Origin: Septoria linicola
Lineage: Eukaryota > Ascomycota > Dothideomycetes > Mycosphaerellales > Mycosphaerellaceae
Reading direction: 5' to 3'
Length of the DNA: 64,000 nucleotides
Assembly: GCA_024114885.1 (NCBI GenBank)
Contig: CP099426.1
Location: 1,240,001 to 1,304,000, forward strand
The notes below the pieces were generated by a model. The model did not search any database. It had not been told where the DNA came from and was given only the letters and a program-made list of their open reading frames with translations. Below are positions 42,648 through 53,138 of the stretch, in pieces. The translations under genes and the position numbers were made by a program. How positions within the stretch are numbered: the stretch's first letter is position 1; each line of letters begins with the position of its first letter.

Positions 42648-43345
42648 ACTTGCTTCGGGTCTTCGGGTGATGGGAAGTCTATATGTGCAGGGGTCGTGTT
42701 GTTGTGTCGCCGTTTGTGGTACTTCAGTGTACAAATTTTTTGCTCTTATAGAGGCGCCAGCATTGAGTGAGGATACACATGAACTCATTCACTGCTGACA
42801 GTGATTCGGAGAAATGGTACCATGATCGTGGCTGAGGAATGAATCGGCACGAGGCTTACCTTGGGATTGACCTATTCACCCATGTTTCTCAAAGATAAAA
42901 TTGTGGAGAACGGCGCTGTAGAAGAGTCCTGGCGGAAAGATGCAGAGTTGATTATAGAGAACAGGAAGGTGATGTTGATGTCGTTGGGAAATCTCGCAAG
43001 TCCGGAACATCTCGAAACCTTGACAGAGCGGGCCGCAACCACCCCACCACACGCCTGCTTGTTTTTGCGGGCTCGAGCTCTTCGCATTGTGCTGCAACCT
43101 GCACGAGACCTGAGATTCTCAAAGGAGGGTGTGCAAAAAGTGAGGTCGCGGAGACGGAAAACTACTGAATTCACTCTACCGTGGTACTACGCTTGCTAAA
43201 ATAGTCTGCGTGCTGACCACATGCGCAAAGCACAGACAAGCTACCCTTATTCCCAGCCTGCTGCTTGCTATATTGACGTTTTCGTTCCACGGTGCAGCGT
43301 GAACTCTCTCTACTTGTAACATTACGGCACACCCACTCGAGACCA
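42648..43345. other. Intergenic, hypothetical protein to pseudogene
   Basis: 698 bp. Open frames of 60-112 codons on both strands look random. Nothing else seen. Confidence 0.45.
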
Positions 43346-44754
43346 TCAGTCTTTCTCAGCATCCCCATGCTTGACCTCGAGAGGCTCCGATCGACTGCCA
43401 ATTCCACGCCGTTGTGGCTTGCTAGAAGCTCCCTCGTGGCTCTCCGACCTCTCCTTGCTCTTATTGATCAGAGCTGCCTTGTCTCGCGCTCTCTTCACAT
43501 TGGTCAGCCTCGAATAGCGCTTCAGCATTGCGGCAGACTCGGGGTGAGCAGCTACGATATCGTGTCTGACTCCCTTCAGGACATCGAGAGCGATGCTTGG
43601 CCATTCCTGCGGGATCAGCTATTGGTTTTCAATACAGATAAGCGAAGCACATCATACCTCGATGGTTGCGATCACCTTCTTAATGCGTTCGGAGCATTTC
43701 ACTTGCAGCAACAAACCATGCCACTCATTGTCGATGCGACGCTTTGCGCCGACCGAAATACCGTACTCATGCACAGAAAAGATTTCATCCTGGGAATGCA
43801 TTAGCTCATGCTTCTCCTTTCCGCCTTTTCTTACCAGAAACATCCAAACCATCTGCTCACAACCAATGGGGTCTTCTTGTATGGCCTCGACAACGAGTCA
43901 CTTGGCACTCTTAAGCCATTGCATCCAATTGTGTTCATCAAACTTGTCGGTCGTGACATATGGCGTTAATTTTGTACTCACGCAGGCCTTGAGTATAGCC
44001 TTCACGAATCTGATGCACTCGGCGTTGCTAGTCCGGAGATTTTCGATTCGTCGGTCTTGTCAGTAAGGACAGTGCCCATGGCGACTCGTGAGGCGCAGCG
44101 TGCGGCTGCAAGCGACATATAGTGGATTTCACCATCGGTCGCGGTCTACTTCCATGTTATGCTGTTCTGATCTGAGCTAGCCGACTGTTTGCGGCTTGTC
44201 GATCTTCCAACAGCGACAGGCTTCGAACTTTTCACTGAGGAAACAGCAGTCTACTGATCAGTCGCATTACTCCGCGCAGAAATGTGTCTGCCCATACAAT
44301 TAAGGCAGTCTGAGATCCCTTCCGCAAGCCCTGAAGAAGTCATAGGAGCCGCGGAAAGTCCGGAATCATCCGTCTGCGTTTCTGGAGACGCGTAGTCGGG
44401 GCCTCCTGGCGAAAAGGATGGATAGTCAATACCTTTCGGGTCCTTGGAAGGAGTGCTGAAATCTGACTGGCGCCGAGAAGCTTTGCCATCTTGGGAAGTC
44501 GTCGGTGAACCTCGATCATGAGCACTACGCTTATTTGGAGTAATGTTGCGCTGCGACATGGATGGGCTGACGAAATCGATTGCAGAAGCAGGACGTCAAT
44601 TGGACAATGAAGCAGTGGAAGCGGTCTGATCGACATCGAGTCGGGTCAGAGGGCGCGGCACCTTGGGCGGATCGTCTTTGGTGAAGGATGCAGTAGCAAC
44701 AGGCGTTGGGTACTGCTCTGTGGCGAGACCTTGGGTTTTGATATTGGATTCCAT
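43346..44754 (-). pseudogene. Decayed protein-coding gene with four in-frame stops and a frameshift
   Basis: Reading the minus strand from the ATG at 44754, one frame continues with protein-like composition. It begins MESNIKTQGLATEQYPTPVA, later SMSQRNITPNKRSAHDRGS. It is broken by TGA at 44598-44596, TAG at 44253-44251 and TAG at 44148-44146. Near 44045-44056 it passes to a second frame: RIENLRTSNAECIRFVKAILKAC, then QWLKSAK, TGA at 43900-43898, LVVEAIQEDPIGCEQMVWMFLVRKGG. A well-formed intron (GTATGA...CGCAG, CTGAT branch) then leads to EWPSIALDVLKGVRHDIVAAHPES and a basic tail to 43346. The protein family is unknown to me. The C-terminal exon is clean, so the damage is spread over the first two thirds. 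An alternative is a real gene with unusual introns, but no set of splice sites I tried removes all four stops. Confidence 0.5.
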
Positions 44755-45251
44755 CTTCTTGTCCTATCAGCAGCTCGTGAGCTTTGTCGGAATTCGAAGT
44801 ATACCAGCTAGGTTTCGAGGTGTTTTGTAGACCACGACGCAAACACTGTGAGTCGTAGAAGAAGCTGGCAACACTCTCCGCTAGAATCATCTTCGCGCCG
44901 TATTCAGTGCGCGTTGGCAGCGCGCCTTTGTTGGCAACAGAGAGCCTCCGCACGTTACAGCGTCCATAGAAATGCATAGCTACTTAGTTCCGTTGGCGCC
45001 TGGCGAGTGAGCACGGTCTACCTAGTGTAAGTCAGTGCAGAGTGAGCCCTCATCCAGGAAATCAGCGCAAAGATAAGTATCACTTCAGTCTGCCAAGTCA
45101 ATACTCGGGCTCACATGCCTTAGCGCGAAATTTCGAGTTGGAGGACAATCCAAAGAGCTTCCTTTCTGTTCTGTCTGTCGCTTCCAACAAAGTACACCAC
45201 TCTCCAATAATTCTTACCGAGAACAAGTTGCGACATAGCCCTGCCGGCACC
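44755..45251. other. Intergenic, pseudogene to F-box-like copy 2
   Basis: 497 bp. A minus-strand frame from 44977 (MHFYGRCNVRRLSV...) overlaps the pseudogene start in another frame. It might be an old upstream exon but shows no domain. Confidence 0.4.
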
Positions 45252-45956
45252 ATGGGTCCCACGAGCTTGCCAGAAGCCATCCAGAATCTTCCACAAGAGC
45301 TTCAGGACAGCATCCTCGAACTCGCACTGATAGGTAATTGGAAGGACAGCTACGAGCAGTGGCCTCCAGTCGTTAAGATCGACGACACATATCGCCTTCC
45401 ATGGCAGCTCAGCGTTAATCGGGCAAGTCGGAGGAAGGTAGCCGAACACTACTACTCGCGGACCGCATCCGATACTTGCCCTACTTTCACCGAGGTCGGC
45501 ACTTTGATGCTTCTGCTCCGCACCTTGAGCAAATGGCTTGCTGCACTTCCGATCACGCACCTTCGCGAGATCAAAGAGCTCCGCATCACGCTAGCGTTGC
45601 AAACAGAAGCATCAACCCGGTCACTCCAAGGCTTTGGTGCGCTTACGGTCGACTTGGCTGGTCTTACAGGTAGAGCACACGTACTCGAGTCTCTACAAGG
45701 CTATCTGCAGCGAGCCAAGCTCGATGTTGCGCCGGAGTCACTCAAAGCAAGGTGGACGCCTAGAGGCGAGGTCGGAGATCAGATCGTGGATTTCTGGCTG
45801 AGCCAGGGCGAGATAGAGAGTATACTGAGCGAGGTACGTGGCGCCTTGCCTATGAACGGTCTGCAAATTTGAGCTAATAAAGAGCAGGTGAGAGCTGCGG
45901 TGATAAAGTGGGCTCAGGACCAGATGCCAGAGCAGGCGCATGCACAGAGTGACTGA
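45252..45956 (+). CDS. F-box-like hypothetical protein, copy 2
   Basis: Two exons, 45252-45833 and 45888-45956; 216 aa. The 54 nt intron has GTACGT, a GCTAAT branch and GAGCAG. If unspliced, the frame ends 13 codons later. The N-terminus PEAIQNLPQELQDSILELAL has the same F-box-like start as the gene at 24158-24709. YRLPWQLSVNRASRRKVAEHYYS matches that gene's YTLPAALQINKATRAKVAAAYYS. The rest is a helical, leucine-rich region with WLAALPITHLREIKELRITLAL, in the position where copy 1 has WLASLDASHLPHLSHVRVLK. The two proteins are clear paralogues 20 kb apart. Function is unknown. Confidence 0.72.
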
Positions 45957-46221
45957 TTCGAACCGAGACCTCGGACCAGGAGCTGATGGCGCACCAGTGT
46001 CGTTCGATTCGAGAACATGAGGAGCATGATTCGTGAGATTTGAGGGACAAGCAAAGGCGAGCATGGCCGCTTTCCCCGGGTTGCATTGTGGGATAGGTGT
46101 CGTTCCACAGGCACGCCCAGAGGTAATCATATATGTTGAGAGTCGTGGCATGGAACCTTCTGGGTAGTAGGGACCGTGCGAGGCTTTCGACATCCTGCTC
46201 GCTGTGTAGAACAGCGTAGGC

Positions 46222-46566
46222 TCATATCAAGCGGAACATGTTCTTCCTGACACTCCTCTTCTGCGCCACAGGCTTGCCATCTTCATATTCCACACCCGCT
46301 GCACCCCCTTCATCTGCGTGTCCGGCGAGCTTTGCCATGAGTTCCGCATCTGCTTCTGCGACAGTCTTGTGCTTTGGTTTGGCCTTTTCTGCTATTTCCT
46401 GAGCTTCCGCAGCTATCTTCGCATCGTCTTCAGACGGCTTATCTGGAGTCTCTGGAGCATGCGTCTGGCTCGAAGTCGTGAACAGCCTGCTCCGTGAACA
46501 TGGGCCGCCAGATACGCGAAGCGTAGCAAAGCTCCTGGTCAGCCTAGTAGTGCTCATTTTGGCCAT
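46222..46566 (-). CDS. Small mitochondrial conserved hypothetical protein
   Basis: Intronless, 114 aa from the ATG at 46566; eight further upstream codons open only with TTG. The N-terminus MAKMSTTRLTRSFATLRVSGG with RSRLFTTSSQ is a mitochondrial presequence with an obvious processing region. The mature part is acidic and Ala-rich (DDAKIAAEAQEIAEKAKPKHKTVAEADAELMAKLAGHADEGGAAGVEYEDGKPV). It ends with a basic RSVRKNMFRLI. The block KTVAEADAELMAKLAG...GGAAGVEYEDG looks like a short conserved fungal family without a name. Its role is unknown. It is divergent from CEF1, 293 bp away. Confidence 0.7.
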   Translation of the reverse strand: MAKMSTTRLTRSFATLRVSGGPCSRSRLFTTSSQTHAPETPDKPSEDDAKIAAEAQEIAEKAKPKHKTVAEADAELMAKLAGHADEGGAAGVEYEDGKPVAQKRSVRKNMFRLI

Positions 46567-46859
46567 GTGAAGATATGAACCATATGACAAGGCAACAATG
46601 GATATGATTCAGCCTTTGCCACTTCCACAAGTCTCAGAGCTGACAGTGATGAGAACCGCCATCTGCATTTCGTGCGACGACAATGTCTACGGGATCCGTG
46701 AGCGCTGTCGTCAGAATGAGGTCCATGTTCATTCCTCGATTCGAGCGGCTAAAGCCGTGCACCTCACATGACTCGTGCTGTAGTCTAACTCTTGCTTCCG
46801 AATTCGCGAAGTTCACGATTGCAGGAACATCACATTACACGACTCACCACACAGCCAAT

Positions 46860-49169
46860 ATGCCCGTCGTCAAGGGAGGAGTCTGGACGAATATCGAGGA
46901 CGAGATCCTCAAGGCCGCCGTCTCCAAATATGGACTCAATCAGTGGGCTCGAGTATCGTCGCTGCTGGCGCGAAAAACTGCAAAGCAATGCAAAGCGAGA
47001 TGGACGGAATGGATCGATCCGGGCATTCGTAAAATCGAATGGAGTCGTGAGGAGGACGAGAAACTGTTGCATTTGGCTAAATTAATGCCGACACAATGGC
47101 GCACTATTGCTCCCATCGTCGGCCGAACAGCGACCCAATGTCTCGAGCGATACCAGAAATTGCTAGACGAGGCCGAGGCGAGGGAAAGCTCCGAATTTGG
47201 ACTCGCAGGACCAGATGGAGGAGAGACGCAGGCACCCAGCGCAGACGATGTACGCAAACTGCGGCCTGGAGAGCTGGATCCTGATCCAGAGAGCAAGCCT
47301 GCGCGGCCCGACACGATTGATTTGGACGAGGACGAGAAGGAGATGCTCTCCGAAGCTCGAGCGCGTCTGGCAAACACCCAGGGCAAGAAGGCGAAGAGAA
47401 AGGCGCGAGAAAGGCAGCTGGAGGAGAGCAGGAGACTGGCTGTGCTGCAGAAGAGACGTGAGCTGAAGAGTGCGGGCATTAATGTCAAGGTCACCACCAA
47501 GAAGAAGGGACAGATGGACTACAATGCCGATATACCATTCGAGAAGGCGCCTGCGCCAGGCTTTTTCGATACTCAGGAGGAGATGGCACAGAATGAGCAC
47601 GAGCGGGAGATGTTTGATCCAAGGAAGCAGCAACTGGCCAACAAGCGCAAAGGCGATGGGCAAGACCAGAATGAGCAGCTGTCAAAGAGGCGAAAGGACG
47701 ATGGTGGCGCAGGCGCGCATGCAGCACATCTCAAGACGGCACAACAGCAGCGTCTTCGTGAGGCAGAGCAAAGCAGCAAACGTCGAGGTCTGGTTCTGCC
47801 AGCTCCACAAGTCAGCGAGGGCGAGCTTGAGGACATCGTCAAGATGGGCATGTCTGGCGAGCGTGCACATCAGCTGGCAGAGAGCAGCGAGAACGATGCC
47901 ACTCGTGGCTTGATCGGCAACTACTCTAACAACATGGTCGGTGCCACACCTCTTCGTACTCCTCGCGCAGCTCCAGAAGAGGACCGAATCCAGAACGAAC
48001 TCCGCAACGCACGACTTCGAACAGCAACACAATCAGCGCTGTTGGGAGGGGAGAATATAGATCTTTCCGAGGGTGGCACGGGCCTAGACGGCGTAACACC
48101 TTCTCAGCAAGCCATGCGGACACCCAATCCCTTGGCAACACCGATGCGTGGGCAGAATGGCAGCGTTGGGGCTACGCCGATGCGAACCCCACGAGACAAC
48201 TTCAGCCTCAACCAGGAAGACGGCTCGATGCAGCTCGTTGGCCAGACACCTCGTGATGTCCGCTTATCACAACAAGCATCTCGCAGCACTTTACGTGGAA
48301 AGCTCGCCTCTCTTCCAAAACCACAACAGACAGAATTCGAGCTTGAAGCTCTTCCGGAGGAACGAGACGAAGTGGCGCACGCGGCACAAATGGCAGCAGA
48401 AGACGCTTCAATCCGTGACGCCAGGAATGCTGAGCTCAAGCGTGCACAGGAATTGGCGGACTTCAAGCGACAGACCAAGGTCGTGCAAAAGGGACTCCCC
48501 CGACCCAAGATCGTCGACGTGTCTGCTCTGTTGAAAGCAGCACGCGCGATCGAGGACCCTATCGAACGTAGCATTGCCGAGGAGTCAGCATATCTCATCG
48601 CCGACGATGCGAAGAAGTTCGGTGGCGCTCAGCTCAGTGGAAAAGCTAAGCCAGTGCAGATGTACTCTGAAGACCTCATGCAACGCGCTGAAATGGAGAT
48701 TGTGCTTGAGATGGGCCAGGATGCAGACCGAAGCCGTTTTGGAACAGCTTTTGAGCAGGAGTGGGAGAAAGTGCACGCATCTTCGGTGCTCCCTGGACTG
48801 GCCGGCTATGCGGAGGACGAGCTTGACGAAGAGCAGCTGCTCACAGAACAGTTCGATAATGTTCAGGACACGATACAGAAGATCTCTGACGACGGAAACA
48901 AGATCGAGAAGAAACTGGGAAAACATCATGGAGGATACCTGACGAGGAACAAAGTTCTGCGGACGAAGATTGTACAGGCTGCAGAAGCATTGGAAAAGAT
49001 CAAACTACAGCAAGTCAATGGACAAACCCAAGTCGTTGCTGAAGAGGGCGCAATGATTGGGCGATTGGAGAAGCTGAGGGATGAGGTCAGCTTTGTGAGT
49101 CGGAGGGAGCGCGAGGCACAAGACTCTTTCAGGGAGAGAAGGGAAGAATTGGAAGGCCTGGCAAGGTAG
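46860..49169 (+). CDS. CEF1: Pre-mRNA splicing factor Cef1/CDC5L
   Basis: Intronless, 769 aa. Two N-terminal Myb repeats are complete: GGVWTNIEDEILKAAVSKYGLNQWARVSSLL (1) and KIEWSREEDEKLLHLAKLMPTQWRTIAPIVGRTATQCLERYQ (2). Then comes the CDC5-specific region: ETQAPSADDVRKLRPGELDPDPESKPARPD, KKAKRKARERQLEESRRLAVLQKRRELKSAGI, and DYNADIPFEKAPAPGFFDT. A Thr-Pro-rich middle (GATPLRTPR, NPLATPMRG, GATPMRTPR) precedes a C-terminal helical region for Prp19-complex contacts. Cef1 is a core component of the NineTeen complex, needed for spliceosome activation. The start is the ATG at 46860; an upstream in-frame extension to 46683 is not homologous. The lack of introns is unusual for so long a gene here, but the frame is intact. 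Confidence 0.95.
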   Translation: MPVVKGGVWTNIEDEILKAAVSKYGLNQWARVSSLLARKTAKQCKARWTEWIDPGIRKIEWSREEDEKLLHLAKLMPTQWRTIAPIVGRTATQCLERYQKLLDEAEARESSEFGLAGPDGGETQAPSADDVRKLRPGELDPDPESKPARPDTIDLDEDEKEMLSEARARLANTQGKKAKRKARERQLEESRRLAVLQKRRELKSAGINVKVTTKKKGQMDYNADIPFEKAPAPGFFDTQEEMAQNEHEREMFDPRKQQLANKRKGDGQDQNEQLSKRRKDDGGAGAHAAHLKTAQQQRLREAEQSSKRRGLVLPAPQVSEGELEDIVKMGMSGERAHQLAESSENDATRGLIGNYSNNMVGATPLRTPRAAPEEDRIQNELRNARLRTATQSALLGGENIDLSEGGTGLDGVTPSQQAMRTPNPLATPMRGQNGSVGATPMRTPRDNFSLNQEDGSMQLVGQTPRDVRLSQQASRSTLRGKLASLPKPQQTEFELEALPEERDEVAHAAQMAAEDASIRDARNAELKRAQELADFKRQTKVVQKGLPRPKIVDVSALLKAARAIEDPIERSIAEESAYLIADDAKKFGGAQLSGKAKPVQMYSEDLMQRAEMEIVLEMGQDADRSRFGTAFEQEWEKVHASSVLPGLAGYAEDELDEEQLLTEQFDNVQDTIQKISDDGNKIEKKLGKHHGGYLTRNKVLRTKIVQAAEALEKIKLQQVNGQTQVVAEEGAMIGRLEKLRDEVSFVSRREREAQDSFRERREELEGLAR

Positions 49170-49728
49170 CCAGAGCTCTCTTTTTCTTCCTTGTAGCCTT
49201 CTCTGGTGTAGTCTACATGTAGTGATACAGAACTACTATTCTTTACAGCCTCTTCGCCTGTCGATGTAATCTCCCTTCGTAGATAGCACAAATGCGTTGC
49301 AGATGCGCCTCTAAGTCACCACCCCATTACGCGGCAAAGTCCAGCCATGGTGGCGAGATCGTTCAGCATATTGACTTTCATGCCCGTCGAGCCTCGCACT
49401 CGGGAAAGGCATTGATCGTATGATTCCCTATGTCCGTTGCAGGTCATTACAGTAGCTTGGGTATCGATGACTGCTCGAGAGCCACGCAGAAGAGCTGTGT
49501 CCATCCGGATCCTTCTTTGCGACCTGCACAAACTTCGAGAGGGTGCTCCACTGTTGCGTAAGTTCAAAATGTATGCCTCTCGATGGTCAATGTCTGTGCT
49601 GCTGTTGAGTGTGCTGATAAGATGAGATCTGCTGTCTGATGCCGAGTCAGGATGCGATCTTGCAATAGTGGCATGCGTCCTAGTGAGTTGGCCAAGCCCG
49701 ATGGTGCGCAAATCAATCTGGTTCTCGC
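49170..49728. other. Intergenic, CEF1 to TFB4 (convergent)
   Basis: 559 bp between convergent gene ends. A 138-codon minus-strand frame (49316-49732) fills most of it but opens with GTG and shows no domain; see rejected items. Confidence 0.45.
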
Positions 49729-50892
49729 TCACGGTAACGGCGTAGCAGCTCTACTATCCGGCGTCCCATTGCCCTCTAACGGCCTCTTCTTCTTTTTCTT
49801 CTTCGGCTTCGGCACCACAGCCGGTTTCTGACCATAATTCGCCAGCTGTAGCTGACTTCCACACGTCAAGCACGCATTATCATGCAGCGGCTCGCAGAAA
49901 ATAGAAAGACATATAGAGCAAACAAACCCAATGTCTACTACTCTCCTGTGGCAGAAACACGCAGCGCGAAAGTCTACGCCTTCGCCTTCGCCCGGCGTGA
50001 TGAGATGTTTCCGCGCGGACTCGTCGGGGAGGTAGGCGAACATGAGGTATTGCAGGAAGCCAGCACGAGTTCGTGAGTCCAGTGCCATGTAGATTCCACC
50101 TGTGGCGTCGGCGGCTTGTTGGAGGAAGATTGTGTCGCCGGCGAGTTTGAGGATATCGATGGGTATGCTGAGGCGTTGGCATGCGAAGATGGAGTTCATG
50201 ATGGGGATGTATTGATCTGCCAAATCGCCTGAGACGGATAGCACAAGAAGGCGTGAGGTCAGACCGGCGATGTTGTGGCCTTGGCCACCGCCGGGTGAGG
50301 CTTCGTTGCCACCTGCGACGGAGCTTGGGTCGGAGTAATTGAATTGCTGAGCGCTGGAGTTTCCTGGTGGGAGAGTAGCGGTCTGCTTGGAGATATAGGC
50401 GAGAGCTCGGGTAAGTGCGCCTGCCATCATGGTTGCTGGGGTCGCTTGAAGTGAAGTGGCGGATGTGCTTTCGATCAGTCGGCGAAGATTTGTTGTGATG
50501 GAGTGCTCGATATGAGCGAAAGGTCTGTACTTGTTTGCGTCGTCGGGCGGTTGCACAGGACCTCCATTGCTGATCTGATCGCCTTCACTCATTTCAATGT
50601 CCCCGCCATTTGTGGTGCCGCTTGTGGACACTGGCTGTGCTTGCACTGGAGTTGGGTACAGCCATTCCGCGCGTTCGGAATGACTCGCTATCACTGCTAC
50701 GCGATTCGCATGGTTGATGGCGATGTGAGCATTGATGAAGACCAACAGATTCACAACGACTTTTTGGAGGGAGAGTGAGTCTTCGAGCAGTGCCCAAGCA
50801 TGTGGATTTGTGTCGAGGATGATGGTCAGTAGAGATGGCGCCTCGCCTTCATCCTGCCGCCCACTGCGTCCAGTAGCGTCGACCTCGTTCAT
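49729..50892 (-). CDS. TFB4: TFIIH subunit Tfb4 (p34)
   Basis: Intronless, 387 aa. The von Willebrand A-like N-terminal domain starts SLLTIILDTNPHAWALL, the degenerate metal site typical of p34. It continues with VVVNLLVFINAHIAINHANRVAVIASH and later RLLVLSVSGDLADQYIPIMNSIFACQRLSIPIDIL. A family signature IFLQQAADATGGIYMAL is followed by the C-terminal zinc-binding region CFCHRRVVDIGFVCSICLSIFC...CLTCGSQL. The tail is a lysine run. Tfb4 pairs with Ssl1 in the TFIIH core for transcription initiation and nucleotide-excision repair. The loop between the first strands and the second half is expanded by Gly/Ser-rich sequence, common in fungi. Confidence 0.95.
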   Translation of the reverse strand: MNEVDATGRSGRQDEGEAPSLLTIILDTNPHAWALLEDSLSLQKVVVNLLVFINAHIAINHANRVAVIASHSERAEWLYPTPVQAQPVSTSGTTNGGDIEMSEGDQISNGGPVQPPDDANKYRPFAHIEHSITTNLRRLIESTSATSLQATPATMMAGALTRALAYISKQTATLPPGNSSAQQFNYSDPSSVAGGNEASPGGGQGHNIAGLTSRLLVLSVSGDLADQYIPIMNSIFACQRLSIPIDILKLAGDTIFLQQAADATGGIYMALDSRTRAGFLQYLMFAYLPDESARKHLITPGEGEGVDFRAACFCHRRVVDIGFVCSICLSIFCEPLHDNACLTCGSQLQLANYGQKPAVVPKPKKKKKKRPLEGNGTPDSRAATPLP

Positions 50893-51687
50893 GATGGTCG
50901 GCGCAAGGCGTCTGCCTTAAGTGATGTTGCCGATGGCGTTAGGAAGTGTTGTTGTGATTCATGGCCAGCTTCCAACACTTTTGGCTGTTCTGCCTTCGCC
51001 GCGACTTTTGCGCCTCAGGCGCCCTTTCCTCTTACTCACTCTTCCCTGTGTATCTTCGAATGTTCTTCACTCGCTTTCCGCGACCACGAAACTGTGTCAT
51101 ATGCTTGGAGATAACGCATTGCATAGATCCGTCGAGTTTCTGGCCGTTGGTAAGCACGAAAACACCGCAGTGACACAGAAATGATCAGGAGTGTCCAGTT
51201 GCTCAAGGTAGGTGGTGGAATTGATGCACAAGCATGGCGCTTTACAGGCGGGAAACTGTTTGATGAGCGCCTGATGCGCGCCTGACGACGCTGGAGCAGA
51301 TCTGCCAGAGCATTGCCGAAATGCAGCTCGAGAGCTTTCTAGTCTGGCTTGCCAGGCGACCGGACAGGCCTAAAATACTGCTGCGGAACTCATCGATCAT
51401 ATGGATCTCGTACACCAGAAGGAGCTAGACCGGAGTACATTGATATCGGTCTGCCGTGCGTCTCATGGAGTGGTCAGTTTGACAGCTTCATGCCACAGAA
51501 CCACTTGTCTGGTGGCATCGCCCAATTCGGACACCAAGCCCGCCGCCACTTCCTTCCAATTCTCAAAAGCGGTTCATCTTCTCAACATCCTCTTTCAACC
51601 TGCTGGACTTGGTTCAAACAGTGTTGCAAGATAGCAAGTCCGGGTCGAATCGGCTGATATACAAAGGCTGTGTTACACTGAAGCATA
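50893..51687. other. Divergent region TFB4/MFS transporter
   Basis: 795 bp with no gene. Open frames of 62-102 codons lack domain character. Confidence 0.5.
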
Positions 51688-53138
51688 ATGAAGCAGAATG
51701 GCGCCTCATCTACCATGACGCTGGAGCCGGTAGAACTGCAGCCGGTCCAGATCCATGACAACCCAAGCTCGAGGAAGCTGCCATCCTTATCAGGTCGCAG
51801 TCTGAAATCTGCAAGCCATACATACGACGAAGATCGTAATGAGACATTACCTTCGCCCACCACAGCTACCGCAGAGCAAGCAGAGCGTTGGAACTCTTCC
51901 CCCAGAACCATCTACAAGGTCAGCGCTACATTCTGGTCTTTCGTGATCATGGGCATGAACGATGCTACGTACGGCGCCATCATCCCATACTTGCAGCCCT
52001 TCTACGGTCTAGGCTATACAGTTGTGTCTTTGGTCTTTCTTTCTCCATTCATCGGCTACACGCTCTCGGCACTCCTCAACAACACTATACACCTCAAGCT
52101 TGGACAGCGAGGAGTGGCTTTCCTTAGCCCAGCATGTCACTTGGTTGCCTACATTATCAATGCGGTACATCCACCATTTCCTGTCCTTGTCATCTCCTTC
52201 ATTCTGGCAGGCTTCGGCAACGGCCTGGCTGACGCAGGATGGAATGCATGGATCGGCGCCATGGCGAATGCGAATGAGCTTCTGGGCTTTCTGCACGCCT
52301 TCTACGGAGCTGGAGCTGTCGTTGCGCCATTGGTAGCAACGACGATGATTACAAAGGCTAATTTGCCATGGTACTATTGGTATTACTGCATGGTTGGCTT
52401 CGCGGCGCTCGAGCTCGCAACTTCCCTTCATGCCTTCTGGAAGGACAATGGCGCCAAGTTCCGTGAACAGCACTCGCGGACATCGAACGAGAAGGGCTCG
52501 AGGCTACGAGAAGCAATCACGAAAATGCCTGCGGCGCGGGTCACCTGGCTCACCGCAATGTTCTTCCTAACATATGTCGGAGTAGAGGTTGCTCTCGGTG
52601 GCTGGATTGTCGAGTTCATGATTCGAGTACGTGACGCGGAAGAGTTCGCAGCTGGTATGAGCGCCACTGGTTTCTGGCTGGGCATCACAGTCGGTCGAGT
52701 GGTGCTGGGCTTTGTAACACCGCGAATCGGAGAGAAGCTGTCAATAATGGTATGTCGTTGGCCGCGGCGAACGCTACTTGTGCTAATGATTGTCAGATCT
52801 ACCTGCCGATCGCGATCGGACTCCAGCTGCTATTCTGGCTGGTTCCACAGTTCTACGTCTCCACGGTGGCCGTCGCCTTGCAGGGCCTCTTTCTGGGCCC
52901 TGCCTTCCCAGCAGGTGTAGTAATGTGCACAAAGCTACTGCCTAAGCATTTGCATGTGAGCAGCATTGGGTTTGCCGCAGCTTTTGGCGGTAGTGGCGGC
53001 GCGATCTTCCCATACGCTGTTGGAGCTATTGCCCAAGCGAAGGGTGTCCAAGTGCTGCAGCCCATCATACTTGCACTAATGGCTGTATGCTTGCTACTGT
53101 GGTTGATGTTGCCGAGGATCAACAAGAAGCGCAACTAG
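51688..53138 (+). CDS. MFS transporter (fucose-permease/Bsc6-like)
   Basis: Two exons, 51688-52749 and 52797-53138, with a 47 nt intron (GTATGT, GCTAAT branch, GTCAG); 467 aa. A 75-residue cytosolic N-terminus is followed by about twelve membrane segments. The first is SATFWSFVIMGMNDATYGAIIPYL, with the NDATYGAIIP motif near the start of many FHS/FucP-like permeases. Later blocks are VISFILAGFGNGLADAGWNAWIGAM and FLHAFYGAGAVVAPLVAT. Exon 2 holds the last four helices with SSIGFAAAFGGSGGAIFPYAVGAIAQ. It matches the fungal group that includes yeast Bsc6 (YOL137W), which has no established substrate. A sugar or related solute is a reasonable guess only. Confidence 0.88.

Noticed and set aside
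44531..44977. 148-codon minus-strand frame starting MHFYGRCNV
   Set aside because: It overlaps the pseudogene in a different frame; composition is Cys/Arg/Ser-mixed without motif, so I could not support it as a gene or exon.
45940..46030. tRNA-like GATTCGAACC near the end of F-box-like copy 2
   Set aside because: The sequence around it does not form an acceptor stem, D-arm or anticodon stem; only the B-box-like string is present.
46683..46859. N-terminal extension of CEF1 to an upstream in-frame ATG
   Set aside because: The conserved Myb domain begins directly after the ATG at 46860, and the extension has no homology-like features and looks like leader sequence.
49316..49732. 138-codon minus-strand open frame between CEF1 and TFB4
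   Set aside because: It opens with GTG, overlaps the TFB4 stop and shows no recognisable domain; between convergent gene ends it is most likely chance.
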